Assembly (NCBI GenBank): GCA_016098155.1
Contig: JAAAJB010000199.1
Location: forward strand, 1 to 54,273
Direction of reading: 5' to 3'
Origin: Actinomortierella ambigua
Lineage: Eukaryota; Mortierellomycota; Mortierellomycetes; Mortierellales; Mortierellaceae
DNA length: 54,273 nucleotides
In this document: one piece after another, positions 44,925 through 54,273 of the stretch
Position numbering within the stretch: position 1 is the stretch's first letter
Layout: the number at the start of each line of letters is the position of its first letter
The notes under the pieces: model-generated
Database searches by the model: none
Seen by the model: only the letters and a program-made list of their open reading frames with translations
Told to the model about the DNA's origin: nothing
Translations under genes and position numbers: made by a program

Positions 44925-45324
44925 TAGAGGGAAGGGAGGGGGAGGGGAGGGGAAGGGAGGGAGTAAGGGAGAGTGAGAGGGGAGGAGGGACAAGAAGGAT
45001 GGATGGTGACATGCCACACCGTGTGTTCCCCCTTCGTCGTCTGCGGGCAAATAGACGAGAGAGAGAGATAGAGAGGTAGAGAGAGAAGCGGAGAGCGACA
45101 GAGAGAGAGAGAGAGAGAGACGGACAAACAACAAAGAGACAGATAAACAACAGAGAGCAACAGAGAGACAGAGGGTGAGAGAGAGAGAATGAGAGAGGAG
45201 AGAGAGAAATTGATTGGCATGGACGGTGGGGTGGCAGAGGACTTGAAAAACGAACACGCATGGTGAGGTCGTGCAAGAAGGGAAAAAGGGAAGGAAAGGA
45301 ACAAACATGTCCTCCCTCCTCATC

Positions 45325-45363
<39 letters not shown>

Positions 45364-45560
45364 CCCTTTGCCCCTGCCCTCGTTCTTTTTTCGTTACTTG
45401 CCTCTTTATTCTTCACGCGCACAAAAAAGACATTAGCCCATTCATCCCCACTTTCCGACCTTGAGCATCCGCACCTTTTCACTCTCTCACTCTCTCATTC
45501 TCCCTCCCTCCTTCTCCTTGCCCACCCACCCTCACCAACCACCACCACTACCACCCTTTC
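44925..45560. repeat. Purine block followed by pyrimidine block upstream of the histidine kinase
   Basis: 44925-45270 is mostly A/G on the + strand, with GAGAGA runs at 45058-45120 and 45178-45205. From about 45305 the + strand turns to C/T, with (CT)n at 45327-45362 and further CT and CTCCTC runs to 45560. The GA and CT runs are complementary and could fold on each other. The pyrimidine half is probably the promoter or leader of the kinase gene. Confidence 0.8.
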
Positions 45561-45616
45561 CCTTCAACGGCCTGCGGCCATCCCTTACACATCCACCCCA
45601 CCCCCCCCTTGGCCGG

Positions 45617-45649
45617 ATGGGCTGTAAAGACATACATACCCCTCCATGA
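45617..45649 (+). promoter_or_regulatory. Ten-codon upstream ORF overlapping the kinase start (ATGA)
   Basis: The frame MGCKDIHTPP opens at 45617 and its TGA (45647-45649) overlaps the kinase ATG (45646-45648) as ATGA. It is the nearest upstream ATG. This arrangement would require leaky scanning or reinitiation for kinase translation. Confidence 0.55.
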
Positions 45650-48600
45650 ATCCCAATTCCTCCTACTTTCAGCAGCAGCAACACCAGCAGCAGCAACAGC
45701 ACCAACACCAGCACCAACAGCGGATGCATGCTGTGCATCCTTCCATCTCCCCTCCCATTCTTTTTGCTGCTCCCTTTCCTCTGCCACCACCATCGTTCAT
45801 TACTCCCTCGACTTCGACATCCATGCCCCACTCTCCACAAACCATGCTACATACAACAACTACTCCTCTTGTCCCGTCCATAATAGCCACCTCTGCTACT
45901 CCTACGTCGTCCTCTTCTTTGGTCGCGCCAAATATCGCACCGCCTACTTTTTCGGGTCGTCGCCACCAGCGGAGCTCGTCGGCAACACTGTCCGCGTCTG
46001 CCCTTCCGCCTCCTACCCAACCACCCCCAGCAAAGTCGACCATGCGATCGGGTAGAACATCAACAGCCGCAAATACAGCCTTCACCTTTGACATGGCTCG
46101 CTTTCTTGACTTTGCCTGTGAGGCCTCGTCGCTGCTCGAGGCTCTCCACCAGCATGGCCTCATCCATGGCCAGCTGTGCCCAAGCTCGTTCGCTTGGGAG
46201 CTTGATACGGGCGACGATAATGATGACCCACGCGCAGCAGCGTATGGCTCAGAGCACCGACGGCACGAGAGTCACTCCTTGGCATCGTCGCAATCGTCGT
46301 CGTGTCTGTTGCAAGACTACGACACCCCAGCAACACTGCCGCGTGCCAAGACCGTGCACCCGCTGCTACCAACACCCCCTCACTTCTCCACCCCACCAAA
46401 CCCTTCGCATCCATTGAACGCGCGGACACCCGAAGCCAAGATCAAGCCTTATACCCTAACACTCGACTGCACCCATCTTGGCCTGAAGGCGTTTAATCCT
46501 ATCCCTGGCGCGAAGGGTCTGCGGCCAACAGGCACATCGTCGTCCTTATCGGCTATGAATGCAACTCCGTCAGAGATCGTTGTTTTACCTTGGCAGTCAG
46601 AGCCTGCAACGCTTTCGAGCTCACCAGGAAGTGCATCTACATCACATACTTTGCATGATGCCTTCTCTCGGGTCTCTCGGCTGACAAAATCATTCATGTC
46701 CTCGTCGCCCGCTCCATCTTCGCTGCCACAGTTTCTCGCGCATGCCAATGGCGGCTCGGGTGGCCTGCCACCCTTGGTAGGGCCCGCATCATCGGGCGCC
46801 TCCACACCGACCACCTCGCCGGGCGGACATGCACCCACCTCGCTGCCCTCATCGCTATCAGGCTCTGCTCAGCAGCAGCTCAACAAGCATTTCTTGCTCT
46901 ACATGCCGCGAGTAAGTACCACCATATGTTTGTTGTTTTTCATTCTTCTTGCTTGGCTGAAGACCGAATTTCTATTTCTTCTACTGTATGCATGATCAAA
47001 TGGACCATTTGACGTCCAGAGTCTAATGGTCTGTGTGTGCGTGGCCCCTCTGATTTGCTGTTCTTTCCCACCTCTGTTTTTGGATAGGAATTGTATGTTC
47101 AGCCTGGGTGCACGCTCCCTGCCCAAGTCGACATTCATTCACTCGGCGTCTTGTTCTACTATCTTCTAACTACACATACAACACTGACACCGCTGGATCT
47201 GGAGCGAGACCCATCGACTGCAGCAATACTGAACGACTTGAAGACTTTTACCGTTGGATATGGCTCGACCTCGGCTGGGCAAGGAGCTTATCTTCCAACG
47301 ACAGCGTCACGGCTTGCCAGCATTCTACAGCGCATGGTGTCCAAGGTGCCAGCGGAGCGATATATCAGTATGGTCCAAGTCCGCAAGGAGATTGCATCAG
47401 TGCGTGATCAAGAGCGCGAAGCTGCCATAAAGGCACAGTTGCAACATCAGGAAGAAGAACAGCAGCAGATTCAAGGATGGCCCAACAGCTATAGCCTGAA
47501 TAGCAGCAGCAGCCTCAGCAGCGGCGATCAATCAAGCTCAGTAGATCAACAGAGGTCTATTGGGACAGCAATGCCGGTTTCCTTTGCGAACAGCTCCACA
47601 GGGTCCCTTGGCAATACGTCCGCTGGGTCACCAAATCAACTCTCTGTGCTCGCCATGGCGCCGGTACCCATTACTCGTGTGCCATCACCCTTTGATGTGA
47701 GCTACGATTTGATGCTTCAGTGAATAGAGATGCTGCTATGAAAATGTGCTGAGAATCTGGCTGCTCTAACGCAAGTCATTCTGTTGTCCCTCCCAACCTT
47801 TCACCCCACCCCACCCCCGCGTTTTGGTTACTATCTTCTTCCAGGACTCGCCCACTGAATCAGCGCCGTCATCACAACTACCAGCAACCTCCTCGCCATT
47901 GGCTCATGGATCTGCTGTTACAGAAGGACCCCCCATGGCTCCAACACAGGCATTCATCACGTTGCCCCCAAGAGCCGCCAATGGAATACAGAGTACAGGC
48001 ACAGGACTAGAGGAATCTGTTCCCCAGACCACAAGACTCACGAAGGCTACGGTGCCTCCTGGCTCTACATCTCCTACAATTGGATTACCATTATCACCTG
48101 TGTCGTCGACTAGGGACAGCGTCGATTTTGACCAAGCTGTTAGCTCGAGCTTCAATATGAGCATGACAATGGGCTTGAGTGCTCCTCGACTCTCTGTCAG
48201 TAGTGGCAGCAGTGGCAACAACTATTACACAGACGACTTGACACCGGAGGATCGCTTGTTTGTCTGTGAGTCAGTGCTTTCACTCGGCCACATCATGGAC
48301 CTACCAGGGATGCTCCAAGGAATCTCGCAAGCGTTGGACAATATCTTGTCTGGGCACCCACCTGAGGAGATGGCAATTGTTCTTTGGCAGAAAGATGACG
48401 CGATCGGCGCCGGCGGATCATGGTCCATTGTCGAAGAGAAGTTGTTGCCGGGGAACAAAGAGCCTACGTTGACATGGACATGTCTTTCTGATCGTCGTGA
48501 CCACATGCCTGTCCTGGTACGCAAGTCGCTTGACTCGCAGGAGCCCATCTTCTCGACAGCTCTTGGAAGCAAATCACAGCTTCCAACTATTGCCTGCATC

Positions 48601-51600
48601 CCGATTTTGTCCGCTACAGGCAGCACCTGTGCAGCAACGTCGCTTGTTGGCGTCATTTACCTGCATCATCTACATCCACGATTTTACTTCAGCAAGCGGG
48701 ATCGAGAGATGCTTGTAATGTTCTGTCAGCGAATTGGAACATTGTTGATCAACTGTGATCAGGTCGCTGCAATGGACCGGCAGTTGACTCATGCTATGAA
48801 CCGCATCAAATTCTTGGAAGACCTGGATGCTAGGAACCAGCAGGTAACACCGCTTTAGCAATTGCTGCCTATCGTGTATTCATGTTTTATATCCTTCGAG
48901 TTTTGCTCCTACTAACCTTTTTTTTTTAAAAAAAAAAATCTTTATATCCTAGAACGAACACGAAATTACGGCCATGATGGAAGCACTCCCCTTCTTTATT
49001 TGGACTGCTGAGCGTGATGATGGTAAGAGTTTTAGTTTCAGATTATGTGTCCAAGACAAAAAGCAATTTTACAACCACTAATGTCACACATGCTCACTTT
49101 CAATTTATAGTTGTCAGTCGACGGTATCTGTCGCGGTCATGGTTCGATTGGACAGGGTTGCCAGGGGAGAGCAAGACAAGTGACAAATGGCTGAGTGTCA
49201 TGCAGTAAGTTTCGGTTGCATTTCTATCGTAGAAAAAGGCGCCTAACATTATTATTTCTTACCTAAATTCAACCCCCTTTCTTTTCGTCTCACTTTGTAG
49301 CCCAGAGGACCTGGCGGGGTTCCAAAAAGAGACCGCGCAGAGCTACAAGACTGGCTCGTGCAAGGATTGCGAATTTAGGCTGATGCGATATGATGGCATG
49401 TATCGCTGGCACCTCTCGCGTGCGGTGCCGATCCTCAACCACAAGGGCGAGATTCTCATGTGGATTGGTGTCACGATGGACATTGATGACCTCTACCTTG
49501 CTCAAAAGGCGGAGCTTCGCAAAAAGTCCAATTTTTTGGCCAACATGTCGCACGAGCTGAGAACGCCCTTCAGCGGATTCCACGGAATGCTGACCCTACT
49601 CGGCTATACATCACTATCAGACGAGCAGCAGGAATGTGTATACACCGCAAAGGCTAGCTGCGAGAAGCTCTTGCTTATCATTGACGATTTGCTCGACTTT
49701 TCCAAGCTAGAGGCGGATAAGGTCATTCTCGAGTCTGCCCCGTTTGATTTGGAGGATGTCTTTAACGAGGTGGAGAGCATTGTCAAGCCGCTGGCAGATC
49801 AAAAAGGCCTGGATCTCGTTTTTGTGGTCGATGACAATGTGCCGCCTGTCTTGATTGGAGACGCCAACCGCCTCAAGCAGATTCTTTTGAATCTGGCAGG
49901 CAATGCCATCAAGTTTACGCACGAGGGTCACATTGCCGTCAAGTGTCGCATGCTGGATCGCGACGCACAAGATTCCTACATCTCTGCTGAGACTGGCGCA
50001 GGGGTCATGGTTGATTACAATAAGGACGACAACAAGTTCTATTTTCGACATGAACAGAATGGAGCCGGCCAATGCCAGTCGGAAAAGCGTGCTCCAAACT
50101 CCGGTCGGTTTTCCTCACCCGAGCCACTGGGCGAAAAGTCGATCCGCCTCATCTTCTTTGTCGAGGACACGGGCATTGGAATTGGTCAGGATGCGCAGGA
50201 GACGCTATTTTCGCCCTTCTCGCAGGTGGATGGCAGCGCTACGAGACACTATGGCGGTTCCGGGCTTGGCCTGTCAATCTGCCTGCAGCTTGTCAAGCTC
50301 ATGAAGGGCAGGATTGGTCTTGACTCGACACCAGGCGAGGGGTCGAACTTTTGGTTCGTGGTTCAGTGCGAAGAGGGGGATATCGCCACGTTCAATGAGG
50401 CCTCTGGACGGCTGCTACCAATTGACGAGGTGCGCGACTCAAACCGTGAGATCAAGCGCATTACACGGGCTTTGGGCGCACCGACCATCCTGATTGCATC
50501 CGCCAGTGAGCAGACTGTCAACAACCTTGTCGGATACCTATCGAGCTTTAACACGGAGGTCGTCAACACACCCCAGGCAGCCATGAGTCGGCTGTTGGAG
50601 AAGAAGGAATTTGACTTTGTTTGCTGGGACTTTCCCAAGGATGATCCCTCGCACGAAGTGATGCTGTCACTATATGCACGACCAGAGCTCGTCTCTGTAA
50701 ACTTTGTCTTACTCTATACGCCCACACCTACTGCAGAGAGTGTCCGTCGGACGCAATCACTCCAGATTCAATCTTCAGGAGGGTCACTTGCGAGCGAAGG
50801 CCGTCGGCGTCCGGTGCTGAGCCAGTCTGTGTCGCTTCGGATGGAGAGCAGTGGAAATCTACTTGGCAATGGCAACAACGGTAACCATGGCAACAATGGC
50901 AATAACAATGGAGCTGCACCTAGTCAACAAGAAGGCAGTGTTCCTGGACTGGACCCCATCCATCTCAAGAGCCGTCGCATCATCTGCATCTCCAAGCCAA
51001 TTCGTCGCCTTAAACTGTTGAAGGCGTTTGTGGAGATTCTGGAAGGCTCGTCCCGAATTCAGGATGCGACTGCGGTTTCACTCACCAAAGCGACTGTCTC
51101 ATCAGCTGCAGGAAATCCAGCCAGCAGCAGCGGTGCCGACAAGCTGCTATCACCAAGGGTTGCCGCGCCTTCAACCTCTGGGTCATCTGTCAAATCAATG
51201 GTTTCGTTGGCAGGAGTCACATCGGGAGCATATATCACGTCTCAGACAGGTGTATTGTCGTCCTTGTTGCCGCCCCCAACATTACCTCCGCTAGGAATAC
51301 CTTCCCTCGGTGACCGCCCCAACCCTTGCTCTCCACCAATCATCCAAAAAGGACCAGTGGTGACCTCTTTACCGGAGGTGTCTAACAGCAATGCAACACA
51401 ACCACCGACTCTTGCTGCTGCCATGCATCTGAACCAGCTGCCAACTCCGCCCGAAGATGAAAAGTCAGCTAGTCGCCCCAACCCACTCTCGGTGGCGGGA
51501 CGGAGTGCTTCGTCAACATCCACAATTTCGACACTACCATCTTCTTTGTTTGAGACCATCCTGAAAGACGAAAACGCCATGAACCCAGTGGACACACAGC

Positions 51601-53369
51601 AGAATTCACAGGAGCAACTAGAGGAGCAACGAGAGGAGCAGCCGCAACGTCCAGCACCAGCACCAACGCCATCTCCGCCCCCCTCGGTATCTGTTGCGTC
51701 GTCTCCATTGTCTACTTCAACCGGGTCCACAGCTTCAGAAGGCTCACTGAGCGAAACTAGCTCTAAGCAGGATTCGGGGAAGGAAGGGTCTAAACCGTCC
51801 AAACTTTCGACGGTGCGCATGGCTAGTCGCGGACGATCCAACTCTCCAAAGCCTGTCCGTCAATCGGGGTTGGTGTCGGATGAGAAGTCGGATGTGTCAC
51901 TGTGTAAGGATGAGGCGGCCAAAATTGCTGGCCTGCATGTGCTCTTAGCGGAGGACAATTTTGTTGCGCAGCGAGTGCTCTCGAAGCAACTTTCGATGTT
52001 TGGTCTCAAGGTGGCCTGCGCAAACGATGGCGCCGAGGCCATTGCCTTGTTCAAGTCTCATCCGCCTGGTCATTTCAAGCTCGGATTTTTTGACCATCAT
52101 ATGCCCAATTGCGATGGTGTGCAGGCTACTCAGCAGATTCGTGCACTCGAAAAGGAGTACGCGGCCGAGATGAGAGGGCCCGTGCCTCGTTTGCCGCTCG
52201 TGGCAGTTTCGGCAGATATCCAGGAAGTGGCCATGAAGGCATGCTTGAATTCTGGTATGGAGCGCTATGTCACCAAGCCGCTGATGCAGCGAGACCTCGT
52301 AGCCATGGTTCGACACTATCTTGTGGAGGGGGATCTGGCAGCGAGTGTTCAGCCGTACAACCCACCGTCGCACGATTCAATCGCCAACGTTATCGTCTCG
52401 CTGCAGCAGAGCAGCAGCGGTCTGGCGTCGTCCGCGATTCCCTCGACAGCGGAGGCCATGGTTTCAACGGGCCTGGCCATGGCAGGAGACCCTTTGCATA
52501 CGGGAGCACCCAACAGTGGGAACTCCAGCTTTATGCCTCCGCCACAGGCCCTCCCTGTGTCTGTCATGAGCTCCCCTCCACCGTCAGCACCCAAGAAGGA
52601 AATTGAGTTGTCGGAGGCTGCGCTGCGGGGATTGGCCTTGATCCGTGAGTGTAGCCTGAATGACGAGAGCTCCAAGATCGGAGGGGGTGGCACCGGATCT
52701 GGAGGTAGCAGCGTGTTGCTTCAGAGATCGAATCCGACCTCACCTACAGCGAACACCACTATCACAGGCCCACCGCTGTCGTCTCCGTCTCCGTCAACAC
52801 AAATCACCACCAACTCCTCTGATACAGACCTATTGAGCAGTGGTCAAAACGTTGCATCGAATGGCCGTGTCCTTTACAAATCTGTGTCTACATCGTCACT
52901 CTCGGCGGCCTTTCGTAGCGGAGGCGGCCTGTCTACCAACAGCAGCCACAACTCTCCAGCGACGCCGAGCCTCGCCACGTTTCCGTCACTGAATGCATCA
53001 CCAACGCCGATCTTGGGTGGAGCCACTGCTGCTACTGTCTCCAGCTATCATTCTTGTAGCGCGAGTAGCGAGGGCCTTCGAGCTGTGGCAGCTATGGCGG
53101 CGGCAGCAGTGGTAAACTCTGTGAGCACGGCTATTGAGCGGCATTTACCAACTCCCTCGATTCATGCGACAGTGAGCAGCAAGTCACCACCACCACCACC
53201 ACAGCTCCAGCAGCAGCCGCAACCCCTGGGTCCATTCCCATCATTACCCTTACCAGCATCATTAATAACGCAGACCTCGTCGGCGTCGTTGATTCCTACA
53301 CCTCCACTACCGCGTGTAGGGGACCACTCTCCTGCCTCTTCGTCCCAGAGCGCCCACGACATGCTGTAA
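45646..53369 (+). CDS. Hybrid histidine kinase with N-terminal pseudokinase lobe, GAF, PAS and receiver
   Basis: Six exons (45646-46911, 47088-47696, 47845-48843, 48953-49022, 49111-49204, 49301-53369) join in frame to 2368 residues. Order: a poly-Gln start; a protein-kinase-like C-lobe (HGLIHGQL at 170-177 in place of HRDLK, then AQVDIHSLGVLFYYLLT near 435); a Ser/Gln linker; GAF (~755-950); PAS (~959-1075, FFIWTAERD, MHPEDLAGF, MWIGVTMDI); HisKA with FLANMSHELRTP (His1097); HATPase with NAIKFTHEG, DTGIGIG and GGSGLGLSI. Next is a receiver-like segment lacking the acidic pair (PTILIASASE). After a long low-complexity linker comes an intact receiver (LLAEDN, FFDHHMP with Asp1944, VTKP). A Ser/Pro-rich tail of ~400 residues ends the protein. 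The His-to-Asp relay would signal through an HPt protein to Skn7/Ssk1-type regulators. The layout recalls fungal kinase-domain-bearing hybrid kinases (Chk1/Mak2/3-like), but no AAA-type ATPase is seen between the pseudokinase and GAF. Confidence 0.93.
45670..45721 (+). repeat. CAG/CAA triplet repeat encoding poly-Gln/His
   Basis: Interrupted CAG, CAA and CAC triplets at the N-terminus of the histidine kinase give a Gln/His-rich run of about 17 residues. Confidence 0.9.
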
Positions 53370-53914
53370 ATTAGTTCCTTTCATTCATAGTCTCCTTGCT
53401 TTTTTTACTTCCACTCCTCTCCATCTCTCTATTGCATACCCCCCACCAACTCGACACAAAAAAAAGTAAATGTACCATACGAAGGATAATAACCACTTCT
53501 TACCCACTGATTTATTTTAACTTGTGTTTGTGTTTGAGTGTGAGATTGAAGAGTCTGAATTACGGTTTGCGCCTGTCAGTAGAGTTTTTTTTTTAGTGAC
53601 AGAGGGCGATGCATACCGAGAAAGCCGCAAGGTGAACACTTGCTGTCACACATGGAGAAACACTATGTTCAACCTACATAGTCTGTCAGGATTGCAGAGG
53701 GACAGTCATGTAGGGTAAGTTGATAGTCCGTGGTGAACTGCACAATGTTTTTTGGGACAAAAATAGTTTGAACTGTGTCTTTCTTTATAATGCCTTTCAA
53801 GGTTCGAAATACTGAAATGTGTCAAAGAAGAAAAAGGAAAGGAAAATAAAAGATGAAAAAAGAGAAAAAAAAAGAAGCCAACAAGAAATCCTACTTCTAG
53901 CTAAATGATCTACA
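53370..53914. other. Convergent 3' intergenic region
   Basis: 3' flanks of the histidine kinase (+) and the zinc-finger gene (-). It holds A/T homopolymers and an A/G-rich stretch at 53825-53880. No gene and no clear AATAAA for the kinase were seen. Confidence 0.5.
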
Positions 53915-54273
53915 TTACTCCAGAGGTGGGTCTGAAATGGCGGGCTTGTTGAAACCGTCCGGCGAGGCGAACCACTTGAAGCCCGGAGTTGGGGCAGGCT
54001 GTCTTCCACGACGGACGCCAGGCGTTGCGGCGCGGCACGCCGCACACGTGCACTTACCCTGGCAAGCGTAGCAGCTCCAAAGGGTGGCACGGTTGGCGAC
54101 CACCAGGTGCCACTTGTCACCATGGTGTTTATACATGCATTTTTCGCAAAAGACATGCAGACACCCGGGGGACTGGCACTTCATGTGCACAGTGTTGCGG
54201 TCGGTCACACCGCAACGATGGCAGGCCACGTTTTGGCTCGGCAGCTTTGGGCCCACGTGGCGCAGGTAGGCCA
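53915..54273 (-). CDS. CDCA7/R1-type zinc-finger protein, C-terminal part
   Basis: The frame is open to the window edge and stops at 53915, so only the last ~118 residues are seen and the start lies outside. It contains the four-CXXC zinc-finger pattern (zf-4CXXC_R1, PF10497): VACHRCG, HMKCQSPGCLHVFCEKCMYKHHG, then LWSCYACQGKCTCAACR. In CDCA7 this domain works with the remodeller HELLS/DDM1 and binds hemimethylated DNA; in other fungal and plant proteins it is joined to JmjC or other chromatin domains. Which applies here cannot be told from the fragment. The 40 residues after the finger are basic, then neutral, with no motif. Confidence 0.8.
   Translation of the reverse strand, partial: AYLRHVGPKLPSQNVACHRCGVTDRNTVHMKCQSPGCLHVFCEKCMYKHHGDKWHLVVANRATLWSCYACQGKCTCAACRAATPGVRRGRQPAPTPGFKWFASPDGFNKPAISDPPLE

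Noticed and set aside
44730..45482. 250-codon minus-strand frame
   Set aside because: It consists mostly of Ser/Leu from the GA/CT blocks upstream of the histidine kinase.

Overview
The window is nuclear DNA of a filamentous fungus, most likely an early-diverging one. My best guess is Mortierellomycotina or a relative, which is inference only. The signs are short spliceosomal introns (mostly 50-200 bp, GTAAGT/GTATGT donors, T-rich acceptors), poly-T/poly-A runs, a fungal three-domain tRNA ligase, a fungal hybrid histidine kinase, and an E2F transcription factor. E2F is lost from most Dikarya but kept in basal fungi. There are no prokaryotic operons, no rRNA and no convincing tRNA.

Layout. 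1-2040: no recognised gene. 2092-3315 (-): a Sel1-like repeat protein ending in six perfect-period 23-residue repeats. 4898-9853 (-): MSH5, rebuilt here as 16 exons that close in one frame (1167 codons plus stop). It shares a short divergent promoter with 10143-14644 (+), a TMEM209/cytochrome-b561-N-like nuclear-envelope protein. 15211-18593 (+): tRNA ligase TRL1, preceded by a strong G-quadruplex tract. It converges on 18696-20687 (-), a 3-hydroxyisobutyryl-CoA hydrolase. That gene diverges from 21463-28885 (+), a UBR1-type N-recognin. 29046-30705 (-): a fumarylacetoacetate-hydrolase-family protein. 30926-32751 (-): an ER-anchored RNF5/RNF185-like RING ligase. 32848-33270 (-): the C-terminal exon of a single-pass membrane protein ending in a PPPY motif.

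33.3-36.0 kb is microsatellite-rich and carries the TATA box of the E2F gene (36576-41407, +; six exons, one 1.9-kb intron). A 10-N assembly gap lies at 41889-41898. It is followed by about 3 kb without an intact gene, which holds a decayed ORF whose end looks like a TnpB/Fanzor-type zinc ribbon. 45646-53369 (+): a 2368-residue hybrid histidine kinase (pseudokinase lobe, GAF, PAS, HisKA, HATPase, pseudo-receiver, receiver). The right edge holds the C-terminal part of a CDCA7-type zinc-finger gene (-).

The genes are mainly unrelated housekeeping functions: meiotic recombination, nuclear pore, tRNA splicing, valine catabolism, ubiquitin ligases, cell-cycle transcription and two-component signalling. 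No multi-gene system is evident. The least familiar items are the Sel1 protein's WVLDCVDLSQRP repeat, whose copies differ only synonymously in the core, the decayed zinc-ribbon element beside the gap, and the domain order of the histidine kinase. All exon joins were made by eye from splice signals, reading frame and remembered family patterns; none was checked against RNA or a database.
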